The notes under the pieces are model-generated. The model did no database searches and had not been told where the DNA came from. It saw only the letters and a program-made list of their open reading frames with translations. DNA of 64,000 nucleotides from Pseudomonas canadensis. GTDB taxonomy: Bacteria; Pseudomonadota; Gammaproteobacteria; Pseudomonadales; Pseudomonadaceae. The DNA lies in NCBI RefSeq assembly GCF_000503215.1, contig NZ_AYTD01000017.1:682001-746000 (forward strand), given 5' to 3'. Below are positions 35,181-43,877 of the stretch, in pieces. The translations under genes and the position numbers were made by a program. Every line of letters starts with the position of its first letter. Position 1 is the first letter of the stretch.

Positions 35181-36187
35181 TAGCGCAGGATCTCCATGTG
35201 GACGTCAGCGGCGGTGAAGCGCGCAAAGGCGGCTTCCATGTCGCCACCGGTGACGGCGAGGGTCAATTGCCCGTAAGGGATGTCTTTGATGCGGTCGATA
35301 CGGCCAGCGAGGATGCTGTAGTCCACACCCGTTTCGCGGGCGACGGTGCCCAGCAGCGGCGCGTAGGTCGCTTCGCCCTGGAACGTCAGGCGCACAATAC
35401 GGCCTGGCACGTGGGCGAAGTCGTCGCGTTGCTCGTTTTCGTCGACCTGCTCGGACTCTTGCACGAAGCGCTTGGTGGTCGGGTGCGTGGGGTGCAGGAA
35501 TACGTCGGCCACCGAGCCTTGCTCGACGATCACGCCAGCGTCCATCACCGCCACCTGGTCGCAGACGCGCCGGATCACATCCATTTCATGGGTGATCAGT
35601 ACGATGGTCAGCTTCAACTCGCGGTTGATCTCGGCCAGCAGTTGCAGCACTGAGGCGGTGGTCTGCGGGTCGAGGGCGCTGGTGGCTTCGTCGCACAGCA
35701 GGATCTTTGGTTTGGTCGCCAGGGCGCGGGCGATGCCGACGCGTTGCTTCTGGCCACCGGACAACTGCGCCGGGTACTTCTTGGCGTGGTCCGACAGGCC
35801 GACACGGGCGAGCAATTCGGCGACGCGCAGGTCGATATCCCTACGCGACAACTCGCCAGCCAGCGTCAGTGGCAGCGCCACGTTGTCGGCGACAGTCTTG
35901 GACGCCAGCAGGTTGAAGTGCTGGAAGATCATCCCGACCTGCTGGCGGAAACGGCGCAGGCCGTTGGCGTCCAGGGCAGTGACTTCTTCGCCATCCACCG
36001 TGATCTTGCCGCCACTCGGTTCTTCGAGGCGGTTGATCAGGCGCAGCAGTGTACTTTTGCCCGCGCCGGAATGACCGATCAGACCAAACACCTGGCCGTT
36101 CGCGACGGTCAGGCTGGTGGGGTGCAGCGCGGGAATATCCCTACCGGCGACGCGGTAGGTTTTATGGACGTTTTGAAACTCGATCAC
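35180..36187 (-). CDS. metN: Methionine ABC transporter ATP-binding protein
   Basis: A 335-residue ATPase with Walker A GHSGAGKST (38-46), signature LSGGQKQRVGIARAL and Walker B ILLCDEATSALD. The C-terminal NIL/ACT-like domain (about residues 255-335) normally gives methionine trans-inhibition. It is the first gene of metNIQ. No SAM riboswitch was recognised in the 265-base gap shared with katE. Confidence 0.96.
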   Translation of the reverse strand: MIEFQNVHKTYRVAGRDIPALHPTSLTVANGQVFGLIGHSGAGKSTLLRLINRLEEPSGGKITVDGEEVTALDANGLRRFRQQVGMIFQHFNLLASKTVADNVALPLTLAGELSRRDIDLRVAELLARVGLSDHAKKYPAQLSGGQKQRVGIARALATKPKILLCDEATSALDPQTTASVLQLLAEINRELKLTIVLITHEMDVIRRVCDQVAVMDAGVIVEQGSVADVFLHPTHPTTKRFVQESEQVDENEQRDDFAHVPGRIVRLTFQGEATYAPLLGTVARETGVDYSILAGRIDRIKDIPYGQLTLAVTGGDMEAAFARFTAADVHMEILR

Positions 36188-36355
36188 GTAGCGAACCTTG
36201 TGGGGCGCATGGAAAAGGGATCAGCGGTTAGCCGGGCGCGCATTTTAGCCTGTCCGTATAGCGTTTCTTAGCATTTATTTCGCATTCATCCAGCGATTTG
36301 GCAATAACGCGATCAAAGGTCATAAAAAAGGAACGGCCCAAAACCTCGTCAGTCA

Positions 36356-36363
36356 CTACTTAA
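36356..36363 (+). promoter_or_regulatory. Possible RpoS-type -10 element of katE
   Basis: CTACTTAA, in a CACTACTTAAG context, lies 90 bases before the katE start and resembles the sigma-S consensus CTATACTTAA. Large-subunit catalases of this type are commonly RpoS-dependent. No start-site data are available. Confidence 0.45.
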
Positions 36364-36452
36364 GCAACTCGATTTCCCAGGTGCCGTGCCTGGGGTTTTG
36401 CTCAAACGAGCCGGGGATCGCTCTGGCCAATTTGAATAAGGAGTTTTGTCTG

Positions 36453-38594
36453 ATGAGTACCAAGAAGCCAGCCACCCCGCCGAAGAGTGAACTCGCGGGC
36501 ACCGATACCTTGGACCGTGGCAACACCAACGCCAAGCTGCAGGCCCTGGAGACATTCCGTTCCGATGCGACCGGCCAGGCCCTGCGTACCAACCAAGGCG
36601 TGAAGATTTCCGACAACCAGAACACCTTGAAAGTCGGTTCCCGTGGCCCATCGCTGCTGGAAGACTTCATCATGCGTGAAAAAATCACGCACTTTGACCA
36701 TGAGCGCATCCCGGAGCGCATCGTGCATGCCCGTGGCACCGGCGCCCATGGTTATTTCCAGACGTATGAGAACCATTCGGCGCTGACCAAGGCTGGGTTC
36801 CTGCGTGACCCTGGGCATAAAACGCCGGTATTCACGCGCTTTTCCACCGTGCAGGGCCCGCGTGGCTCAGGGGATACGGTGCGTGATGTGCGCGGTTTTG
36901 CGGTTAAGTTTTTCACCGAAGAAGGCAACTTCGACCTGGTGGGCAACAACATGCCGGTGTTTTTCATTCAGGACGCGATCAAGTTTCCTGACTTCGTGCA
37001 CGCCGTAAAGCCTGAACCACACAATGAAATTCCTACCGGCGGATCGGCGCACGATACGTTCTGGGACTTCGTTTCGCTGCAGCCTGAATCCGCTCATATG
37101 GTGATCTGGGCAATGTCTGACCGCGCCATTCCAAAAAGCCTGCGCAGCATGCAGGGCTTTGGTGTGCACACCTTCCGACTGGTGAATGCCGAGGGCAAAT
37201 CCAACTTCGTCAAATTCCACTGGCGCCCTACGGCGGGTACTTGCTCGCTGGTGTGGGACGAGGCGCAGAAGTTGGCCGGTAAAGATACCGACTACCACCG
37301 TCGCGATCTCTGGGAAGCCATTGAAATGGGCGACTACCCCGAGTGGGAGTTGGGTGTGCAGGTTATCCCCGAGGATAAGGAGCATGCCTTCGACTTCGAC
37401 ATTCTCGACCCCACGAAGCTGATTCCGGAAGAGCTGGTGCCAATCACCCCGCTGGGCAAGATGGTGTTGAACCGCAACCCGGATAACTTCTTTGCAGAAG
37501 TCGAGCAGGTCGCGTTTTGCCCGGGCCATATCGTGCCGGGTATCGACTTCTCCAATGACCCGCTGCTGCAAGGTCGGTTGTTTTCCTACACCGATACACA
37601 GATCAGCCGACTGGGCGGCCCGAACTTTCACCAGTTGCCGATCAACCAGCCCGTGACGCCGCTGCACAACAACCAGCGTGATGCCATGCACCGCAGCACC
37701 ATCGATAAAGGTCGTGCGTCCTACGAGCCGAATTCGATTGATGGTGGCTGGCCTAAAGAAACTCCGCCTGCGGCACAGGATGGTGGCTTCGAGACTTATC
37801 CGGAGCGCATCGATGCCCACAAGATCCGTGAGCGCAGCGAGTCATTCGGCGATCACTTCTCCCAAGCGCGCCTGTTCTTCCGCAGCATGAGCAAGCACGA
37901 GCAAGAGCACATCATCGCGGCGTATAGCTTTGAGTTGGGCAAGGTAGAGCGTGAGTTCATTCGTGCCCGCCAAGTCAACGAGATCCTGGCGAATATCGAC
38001 CTGGAACTGGCCAAGCGCGTGGCCCAGAACCTGGGGCTGCCAGCACCGACCAAAGGCACCGTGCCGGAGCGTCAAACCAAGCCGGAGCGCTCGCCAGCGT
38101 TGAGCCAGGCGAACCTGCTGCCGGGCGATATCAAGACCCGCAAGGTGGCGATCCTGGCAGCCAATGGCGTGGACGGCGTGGCGATTGCCGCGCTGAAAAA
38201 AGCACTGGAAGCAGAAGGGGCGCACGCCAAGCTGCTGGGGCCAACCTCGGCGCCGGTGAAGACGGCCGATGGCAAGAGCCTGCCGGTGGATGCGTCGATG
38301 GAAGGCATGCCGTCCATTGCGTTTGATGCGGTGTTCGTCCCTGGCGGGAAGGACTCGGTGAAAGCCTTGAGCGGTGATGGGGTGGCGTTGCACTTCCTGT
38401 TAGAGGCGTACAAGCACCTCAAGGCGATTACAGTCGCCAGTGACGCGAAGCCGTTGTTGGACCTGCTTAAACTTGAGGTGGATGCGGGGCTGATCGTGGG
38501 ATCGGATGCCAAGGCGTTCAAGGCGTTTTTTGCCGCGATCGGCCAGCATCGGGTCTGGGATCGCGAGCCTAAGGCCAAGGCGATTCCAGCTTAA
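36453..38594 (+). CDS. katE: Large-subunit (HPII-type) catalase
   Basis: This 713-residue clade II heme catalase degrades H2O2. The catalytic His92 lies in VHARGTGAHGYF, with the NADPH/heme-pocket NNMPVFFIQDAIKFPDF. The proximal tyrosine lies in RLFSYTDTQISRLGGPNF. A C-terminal flavodoxin-like domain begins near residue 560 (RKVAILAANGVDG). The start follows a TAAGGAG ribosome site. In PAO1 numbering katE is not between metN and PA5502, so it appears inserted or relocated here. Confidence 0.96.
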   Translation: MSTKKPATPPKSELAGTDTLDRGNTNAKLQALETFRSDATGQALRTNQGVKISDNQNTLKVGSRGPSLLEDFIMREKITHFDHERIPERIVHARGTGAHGYFQTYENHSALTKAGFLRDPGHKTPVFTRFSTVQGPRGSGDTVRDVRGFAVKFFTEEGNFDLVGNNMPVFFIQDAIKFPDFVHAVKPEPHNEIPTGGSAHDTFWDFVSLQPESAHMVIWAMSDRAIPKSLRSMQGFGVHTFRLVNAEGKSNFVKFHWRPTAGTCSLVWDEAQKLAGKDTDYHRRDLWEAIEMGDYPEWELGVQVIPEDKEHAFDFDILDPTKLIPEELVPITPLGKMVLNRNPDNFFAEVEQVAFCPGHIVPGIDFSNDPLLQGRLFSYTDTQISRLGGPNFHQLPINQPVTPLHNNQRDAMHRSTIDKGRASYEPNSIDGGWPKETPPAAQDGGFETYPERIDAHKIRERSESFGDHFSQARLFFRSMSKHEQEHIIAAYSFELGKVEREFIRARQVNEILANIDLELAKRVAQNLGLPAPTKGTVPERQTKPERSPALSQANLLPGDIKTRKVAILAANGVDGVAIAALKKALEAEGAHAKLLGPTSAPVKTADGKSLPVDASMEGMPSIAFDAVFVPGGKDSVKALSGDGVALHFLLEAYKHLKAITVASDAKPLLDLLKLEVDAGLIVGSDAKAFKAFFAAIGQHRVWDREPKAKAIPA

Positions 38595-38619
38595 GGTATT
38601 GGTTGTCGGTTAGATCGCT

Positions 38620-38675
38620 ATCGCCGGCAAGCCGGCTCCTACAGGTTGAAGGGTAGGAGCCGGCTTGCCGGCGAT
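38620..38675. repeat. Perfect REP palindrome pair
   Basis: Two perfectly complementary 23-base arms (38620-38642 and 38653-38675) surround a ten-base spacer between the converging katE and lipoprotein genes. The first 20 bases of the left arm read ATCGCCGGCAAGCCGGCTCC. It could act as a bidirectional terminator or a BIME-type site. Confidence 0.92.
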
Positions 38676-38681
38676 GCTTTT

Positions 38682-39401
38682 TTAGTCCGCCTTGCGCGGA
38701 ATCAGCACGACCTGCGCCGGAATGCTCTTCAGAATCTGACGGTGAATCTTCAGGTCATATCCCGAATCGATACGCTTCACCCGTTTGGTCAGCAACGTGG
38801 CCAGCCACGGGTAATCCTCTGTGCGCGGCGCCTGGATGCTCACGTCGCACTGGTAATTCACTACGTCGGTGGCAATTGCATCCAGCTGGTGGCGCAGTTC
38901 TTCGATATTGGTGAGGTTCAGCGCCACGGTGGTGCTTGGCGCCGCTGGGTCGATGACCTTGGCGGCGGGCTTGGCTTCGGCGGCCTTGAGGGCCTCCTCC
39001 GCTTTATCCAGCTCGACTTTGCGGGCGTGGGTGATGGCGCTGTTGACGCCGCCGGTCAGTGCGGGCGCCTTGGGCATCAGGGCGCGGGCGCGGCTCAGGG
39101 CGGTTGCAGCGGCGTTGACGTCACCCTTTTGCAGCACGATCTGGCTGCGCTGCAGGTAGGCTTCCGCCAACTGACGCTGATAGTTTTCCAGCACCGGGTC
39201 GTTGGGCGACTGGGCTTGCAGTGCCGCCAGCTGGTCTTCGGCAGTGGCCAACTCGCTGCTGGCCAGGTTTTGTTCCAGCTGCGCGATGGCCGCAGCGCGT
39301 GCGTCCGGGGCCTCGGGGGCGGCGGGCGGTGTGCTTTGACAGGCGCCCAGCAGCAGGGAAAATGCGGCAAGGAGCAGATAACGGGAGGTGAACGGCTTCA
39401 T
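38682..39401 (-). CDS. TPR-like lipoprotein (PA5502-like)
   Basis: A 239-residue protein with a lipobox (LLAAFSLLLGACQS, Cys at about residue 21). Its helical, Ala-rich repeats at about residues 35-140 resemble tetratricopeptide helices (ATAEDQLAALQAQSPNDPVL, GDVNAAATALSRARALMP). The C-terminal domain has no recognised motif. It is probably anchored in the outer membrane. It sits beside the znu genes as PA5502 does. Function is unknown. Confidence 0.8.
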   Translation of the reverse strand: MKPFTSRYLLLAAFSLLLGACQSTPPAAPEAPDARAAAIAQLEQNLASSELATAEDQLAALQAQSPNDPVLENYQRQLAEAYLQRSQIVLQKGDVNAAATALSRARALMPKAPALTGGVNSAITHARKVELDKAEEALKAAEAKPAAKVIDPAAPSTTVALNLTNIEELRHQLDAIATDVVNYQCDVSIQAPRTEDYPWLATLLTKRVKRIDSGYDLKIHRQILKSIPAQVVLIPRKAD

Positions 39402-39438
39402 TCCTGCGACTCTCTATTTGCGCAAAAAGCGAGCAAGT

Positions 39439-40227
39439 CTACACCCCTCGACGGGGCAGGACAAAACTCAGCAGAAACAGGGCGGCGGCCGTGACCACAA
39501 TCGATGGCCCGGCTGGCGTGTCCTTGAACCAGGACAGCGCCAGGCCCCCGCACACGGCAAGCATCCCCAGCACACTGGCGCCGACCGCCATCTGCTCCGG
39601 CGAACGGGCATGGCGCTGGGCGGCGGCTGCGGGAATGATCAGCAGCGATGTGATCAACAATACGCCGACAATCTTCATCGCGACAGCAATCACCACGGCG
39701 ATCAACAACATCAGGGCCATGCGCAGGCTTGGCACGGGCAAGCCTTCCACCGTGGCCAGTTCTTCATGCACGGTGATTGCCAGCAACGGTCGCCACAGGG
39801 CCACCAGCAAGACCAGCACGGCCGCGCTGCCACCTAGGATCCACGCAAGATCAGTGGTGCTGATTGCCAGCAGGTCGCCGAACAGGTAGGCCATCAGGTC
39901 GATGCGCACTTCATGCATGAAGCTCAGCACCACCAGGCCCAGCGACAGCGTGCTGGGTGCCAGGATGCCCAGCAAGGTGTCGGAGGCCAGCGGCTGGCGC
40001 TGTTGCAGGGTCACCAGCAATACCGCCAGCAGCAGGCAGCCCACGGTTACCGCAATAGTCGGGCTGACATCCAGCAAAAAGCCCATGGCGACGCCCAAGA
40101 GCGCGGCATGTGACAACGTGTCGCCAAAATAGGCCATGCGTCGCCACACCACGAACGAACCCAATGGGCCCGCCACCAACGCCAAAGCCAAGCCTGCCAG
40201 CAGGGCGTAGAGCAGAAAATCAGCCAT
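39439..40227 (-). CDS. znuB: Zinc ABC transporter permease
   Basis: This 262-residue ABC-3 family permease has about eight hydrophobic segments (MADFLLYALLAGLALALVAG at the start, VVWRRMAYFGDTLSHAALLG motif). It forms the inner-membrane channel for zinc. Its start lies inside the end of znuC (eight-base overlap). The znuB-znuC-zur order on the minus strand with divergent znuA matches PA5498-PA5501. Confidence 0.96.
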   Translation of the reverse strand: MADFLLYALLAGLALALVAGPLGSFVVWRRMAYFGDTLSHAALLGVAMGFLLDVSPTIAVTVGCLLLAVLLVTLQQRQPLASDTLLGILAPSTLSLGLVVLSFMHEVRIDLMAYLFGDLLAISTTDLAWILGGSAAVLVLLVALWRPLLAITVHEELATVEGLPVPSLRMALMLLIAVVIAVAMKIVGVLLITSLLIIPAAAAQRHARSPEQMAVGASVLGMLAVCGGLALSWFKDTPAGPSIVVTAAALFLLSFVLPRRGV

Positions 40228-41005
40228 GCTTGCAGCTATCTCCATGAACGTGGGTATGAGGTGTTGCGGGATCGTCGACCACGGCGCCATGCAGGTCATG
40301 GGCGTGGTCGTGATGGTGGTGGTAGATCGCCAGGCTCTGGGCGTTCTTGCCGAACAGCTCGACGAAGGCCGGGTCGCCGCTGACTTGTTCCGGGTGGCCA
40401 GAGCAGCACACGTGACGGTTGAGGCACACCACCTGGTCGGTGGTGCTCATCACCAGGTGCAAATCGTGGGACACCATCAACACGCCGCAGCCATGGCGGT
40501 CGCGCAGACGGGTGATCAGGCTGTACAGCTCGGCCTGGCCGGCGACGTCGACGCCTTGCACGGGCTCATCCAGCACCAGCAGTTCCGGCTCGCGCAACAA
40601 GGCGCGGGCCAGCAGCACGCGCTGCATTTCGCCGCCGGAGATACTTTGCACCGGGCTGTCGATCACCTGTTCGGCGCCGACTTCTTTGAGCGCCGCTTGC
40701 GCGCGGGCACGGTCCACGCCCGGCACCAGGCGCAGGAAGCGCAACACGGACAGTGGCAGGGTCGGGTCCACGTGCAGCTTCTGCGGCATGTAGCCGACCC
40801 GCAGCTTGGGCTTGCGCCACACACTGCCGGTGTCGGGCTTGAGCAGGCCGAGTACGGCGCGCACCAGGGTGGTCTTGCCGGCGCCGTTGGGGCCGATCAG
40901 GGTGACGATCTGCCCAGGCTCGACGCTTAGCGCGATGTTGTCCAACACGGCTTGCCCGGCGAACGTGACCCCGACCTGTTCCAGGCGGATTAACGCGTTG
41001 CTCAT
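40220..41005 (-). CDS. znuC: Zinc ABC transporter ATP-binding protein
   Basis: A 261-residue ATPase with Walker A GPNGAGKTT, signature SISGGEMQRVLLARAL and Walker B LLVLDEPVQGVD. The C-terminal tail is strikingly His-rich (YHHHHDHAHDLHGAVV and HTHVHGDSCKHG), which may bind zinc in the cytoplasm. Its ATG overlaps the zur TGA by one base, so regulator and transporter are co-translated. Confidence 0.96.
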   Translation of the reverse strand: MSNALIRLEQVGVTFAGQAVLDNIALSVEPGQIVTLIGPNGAGKTTLVRAVLGLLKPDTGSVWRKPKLRVGYMPQKLHVDPTLPLSVLRFLRLVPGVDRARAQAALKEVGAEQVIDSPVQSISGGEMQRVLLARALLREPELLVLDEPVQGVDVAGQAELYSLITRLRDRHGCGVLMVSHDLHLVMSTTDQVVCLNRHVCCSGHPEQVSGDPAFVELFGKNAQSLAIYHHHHDHAHDLHGAVVDDPATPHTHVHGDSCKHG

Positions 41006-41487
41006 CAAGCCCCCTGGCAGCCCGCGCACAGGCCGACCACTTCGACCGTTTGCCCTTCGACCCGGAAGCCGACGTCGGCAGAGCTCTTGATAATGGCGTC
41101 GCTGATGCTTTTTTGTTCAAGCTCGATGGCGGCGTGGCACTCGCGGCAGATCAGGAACTGGCCCTGATGCGCGTGTTCCGGGTGGCTACAACCGACAAAG
41201 GCGTTCAACGAAGCGATACGGTGCACCAGGCCGTTTTCCAGCAAGAAGTCGAGCGCACGGTACACGGTTGGCGGCGCGGCGCGGCGGCCATCCTGCTCAC
41301 TGAGCACGCCCAGGATGTCGTAGGCGCCCAACGGCTTGTGGCTCTGCCACACCAGTTCCAGCACGCGGCGACGCAAGGCGGTCAGGCGCAGACCCTTCTG
41401 TGTGCACAGGGTATCGGCCTCCGACAGCGCGGTATGCACGCAGTGAGAGTGGTCGTGGGGACGGCTGGCAAGCGGTGTTTTAGGCAT
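41005..41487 (-). CDS. zur: Zinc uptake regulator (Fur family)
   Basis: A 160-residue Fur-family repressor with an N-terminal winged helix (LRRRVLELVWQSHKPLGAYD, then PPTVYRALDFLLENGLVHRI) and zinc-binding cysteines in LICRECHAAIE and at the end (LCAGCQ). An N-terminal His stretch (HDHSHCVH) is also present. With zinc it represses znuA and its own zur-znuCB operon. It is divergent from znuA. Confidence 0.95.
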   Translation of the reverse strand: MPKTPLASRPHDHSHCVHTALSEADTLCTQKGLRLTALRRRVLELVWQSHKPLGAYDILGVLSEQDGRRAAPPTVYRALDFLLENGLVHRIASLNAFVGCSHPEHAHQGQFLICRECHAAIELEQKSISDAIIKSSADVGFRVEGQTVEVVGLCAGCQGA

Positions 41488-41512
41488 GAGCGGCGGCAGA
41501 CATTTGATAGAG

Positions 41513-41529
41513 ACGTTATTATGTTACCC
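41513..41529. promoter_or_regulatory. Candidate Zur box between zur and znuA
   Basis: ACGTTATTATGTTACCC contains the left half GTTAT and a partly matching right half (GTTAC versus ATAAC) of the GTTAT-N3-ATAAC type Zur operator. It lies between the divergent zur and znuA starts, where joint repression is expected. The match is imperfect. Confidence 0.5.
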
Positions 41530-41554
41530 GTTCCTACGCCATTGAGTGGTCATC

Positions 41555-42475
41555 GTGTCCCGACTTTTTCCCGTTTTTGTCGTATTTGTCACCAGTTTGT
41601 TCATCGCGAGCGCCGCTCAGGCCGAGGTCAAAGTGCTGACCAGCATCAAACCGTTGCAACTGATTGCCGCAGCTGTGCAGGACGGAGTAGCCGTTCCTGA
41701 GGTTTTATTGCCGCCGGGTGCGTCGCCGCATAACTATGCGCTGCGTCCATCCGACGTACGGCGCGTGCAGTCGGTGGACCTGTTGTACTGGATCGGCCCG
41801 GATATGGAGAGTTTCCTGCCGCGCGTGCTGAAAGGTCGTACGGCCGCGACAGTGGCAGTGCAGGATCTGCCAGGCATGAAGCTGCGTCGTTTTGCCGAAG
41901 ATAGCCACTCACACGCCGATGAAGCCGACGAACACGACCACGATCACCGCCCGGGCAGCCTGGATGCGCACTTGTGGTTGTCGACGGTGAATGCTCGGGT
42001 GATTGCTGCGCGCATGGCGGCTGACCTGGCTGCCGCCGACCCGGCCAATGCCGCGCGTTATCAGAGCAACGCTAAGGCCTTCGAAGAGCGCCTCGATGCG
42101 CTGGACGCTCGCCTGAAAGCCCGCCTGGCGCCGATCGATGGCAAGCCTTACTTCGTGTTCCACGAAGCCTTCGATTACTTCGAAGACGCTTACGGCCTCA
42201 AGCACACCGGCGTTTTCAGCGTAGCTGCTGAGGTACAACCTGGTGCCCAGCATATAGCGGCGATGCGTACGCGTTTGCAGGAAGTGGGCAAGACCTGCGT
42301 GTTCAGCGAGCCGCCGTTGCGTCCGCGCCTGGCTGAAACACTGGTCTCCGGTTTGCCGGTGAAGCTGGCGGAGTTGGATGCGTTGGGCGGGTATACCCCG
42401 GCTACCGCTCAGGGTTATGAGCAGGTGTTGGAGAAGTTGGGTAATGACTTGGCGGGTTGCCTGGAGTCCTTGTAG
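41555..42475 (+). CDS. znuA: Zinc ABC transporter substrate-binding protein
   Basis: This periplasmic zinc-binding protein of about 306 residues has a signal peptide (LFPVFVVFVTSLFIASAAQA) followed by EVKVLTSIKPLQLIA. The His/Asp-rich loop (HSHADEADEHDHDH, near residue 115) is typical of ZnuA. The ligand histidines include PPGASPHNYALRPSD, DAHLWLS and FHEAFDYF. The GTG at 41555 is preferred because GAGTGG precedes it. A GTG at 41546 is the alternative. Confidence 0.95.
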   Translation: MSRLFPVFVVFVTSLFIASAAQAEVKVLTSIKPLQLIAAAVQDGVAVPEVLLPPGASPHNYALRPSDVRRVQSVDLLYWIGPDMESFLPRVLKGRTAATVAVQDLPGMKLRRFAEDSHSHADEADEHDHDHRPGSLDAHLWLSTVNARVIAARMAADLAAADPANAARYQSNAKAFEERLDALDARLKARLAPIDGKPYFVFHEAFDYFEDAYGLKHTGVFSVAAEVQPGAQHIAAMRTRLQEVGKTCVFSEPPLRPRLAETLVSGLPVKLAELDALGGYTPATAQGYEQVLEKLGNDLAGCLESL

Positions 42476-42499
42476 GAGCCGGCAAGCCGGCTCCTACAA
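42470..42499. terminator. REP-type hairpin at the znuA/thrB convergence
   Basis: A perfect 13-bp stem (arms TTGTAGGAGCCGG and its complement, loop CAAG) contains the znuA stop codon and ends three bases before the thrB stop. It probably ends both converging transcripts. Confidence 0.8.
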
Positions 42500-42502
42500 A
42501 GG

Positions 42503-43456
42503 TTAGAGTGCGAAGGGCAGTTGCACAGTCACGTGCTGACGCTGCACCAGCCGATGCTCGAACTCCGCCGGGTCATGGATCAACACGTCCTGCCCGGCAA
42601 ACGACTCCGCCGCGATCAGGCGTGACAACCAAAACCGCACACAGGCCACGCGCAGCATCGTCGGCCACAACTCGGCTTCCTTGGCGGTAAACGGTCGCAG
42701 GCCCGCATAGGCTCCCAGCAATGCCCGTGCGCGTTGCCCATCAATCACGCCATCGGCGTCCGAGCACCAGTCATTCAAGGCGATCGCCACGTCATAGAGC
42801 ATTGGCCCAGAGCAGGCGTTGTAGAAGTCGATCAAGCCTGTAAGGTGCGTGCCTTCGAACATCGCGTTGTCACGGAACAGGTCGGCGTGGACGTTGGCGC
42901 GCGGCAGGGCGAGGATCTGGGCCTTGTGGGCTTCGATCTCACTCAGCGCATCCTGCAGCAGACGCTGTTGTGCGTCGTCCAAGTGCGAAATCAACTGCGC
43001 GCCTTCGCTGAGCATCCAGTCCAGGCCCCGATCGGTTTTACGCTCCAGCACCTTCTCGCCCTGTGTTGCCAGGTGCAGATGACCCAGCAGGTCACCCACC
43101 TGGGCGCAGTGCTGGGCGTTGGCATCCTTGATGTGCTTGCCGGCCAGGCGCGGTTGCAGCAGTGCCGGCTTGCCTTTCAGCTCGCGCAAGGCCACGCCGT
43201 CGGTGGTGCGCAGGGCGTAGGGCACGGGCAGGTCGGCGTCGTGGAGCACGTCGAGCAGTTCAATGAAGAACGGCATTTCCGCGACCGGACCGCGTTCAAC
43301 CAGGGTCAGGACGAACTCGCCCTGCTCCAGGCTGATAAAGAAATTGGTGTTTTCACTACCGGCGGCAATCCCCTGGAAGTCGATCAGGCGGCCGAGGCCG
43401 TAAGGGGCGAGAAAGGTTTCCAGCTCGGGCCGAGCCAGGGGGGTGAACACAGACAT
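42503..43456 (-). CDS. thrB: Homoserine kinase (ThrB, APH fold)
   Basis: This 317-residue kinase of the aminoglycoside-phosphotransferase fold phosphorylates homoserine in threonine synthesis. The catalytic loop is NVHADLFRDNAMF and the metal site is GLIDFYNA. The N-terminal ENTNFFISLEQGEFVLTL is the nucleotide-binding region. This is the non-GHMP ThrB common in pseudomonads. The start MSVFTPLARPELE at 43456 fits the family. It lies downstream of the DUF2782 gene. Confidence 0.94.
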   Translation of the reverse strand: MSVFTPLARPELETFLAPYGLGRLIDFQGIAAGSENTNFFISLEQGEFVLTLVERGPVAEMPFFIELLDVLHDADLPVPYALRTTDGVALRELKGKPALLQPRLAGKHIKDANAQHCAQVGDLLGHLHLATQGEKVLERKTDRGLDWMLSEGAQLISHLDDAQQRLLQDALSEIEAHKAQILALPRANVHADLFRDNAMFEGTHLTGLIDFYNACSGPMLYDVAIALNDWCSDADGVIDGQRARALLGAYAGLRPFTAKEAELWPTMLRVACVRFWLSRLIAAESFAGQDVLIHDPAEFEHRLVQRQHVTVQLPFAL

Positions 43457-43512
43457 GGTTAAAACTGCCAGTACGGGCGCCGCAGTGCGCGGCGCCAATT
43501 TAAGTTAAGAAA

Positions 43513-43803
43513 TCATTTCCATTCGAAAATCTTCCATGACGGGATCAGCATATCCGGCTGGTCAGAGCGGATGAAGTTCGCATCGGTTCCATCCGCGCGC
43601 ACCAGGAAATACGGAGGCGCGCCCTTCGGCGTTACCTTGATCGCATACAGGAAACCGTTCTGACGGTACTCCTGGATGGTCTTGTCGCCTTCCGTGCGAA
43701 TGGTCACTTCCGGATCGCCTCCAGGCGCATCGTCTGCCGCCATGGCAGCCATCGGAGCGAGTGCAATCAAGCCGGTCAACAGCAGGCGATTGAATGTACG
43801 CAT
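43513..43803 (-). CDS. DUF2782 family exported protein
   Basis: A 96-residue protein with a signal peptide (LLLTGLIALAPMAAMAADD) and a small beta-rich domain (VTIRTEGDKTIQEYRQNGFL, then AIKVTPKGAPPYFLVRADG). This is the DUF2782 layout found between thrB and polA in pseudomonads (PA5494-like). The C-terminal SWKIFEWK is conserved. It is divergent from polA and followed by thrB on the same strand. Function is unknown. Confidence 0.85.
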   Translation of the reverse strand: MRTFNRLLLTGLIALAPMAAMAADDAPGGDPEVTIRTEGDKTIQEYRQNGFLYAIKVTPKGAPPYFLVRADGTDANFIRSDQPDMLIPSWKIFEWK

Positions 43804-43877
43804 GATAACCTTGTCCCTTTGTCGTCATTGGTCCGGCTATTCTAGCGCCTGACCCGCCGAAAAGGTTGATTCTGCTC

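Noticed and set aside
36188..36452. SAM (S-box) riboswitch upstream of metN
   Set aside because: The sequence lacks the conserved S-box core and a paired terminator. Pseudomonads generally do not control metNIQ this way.
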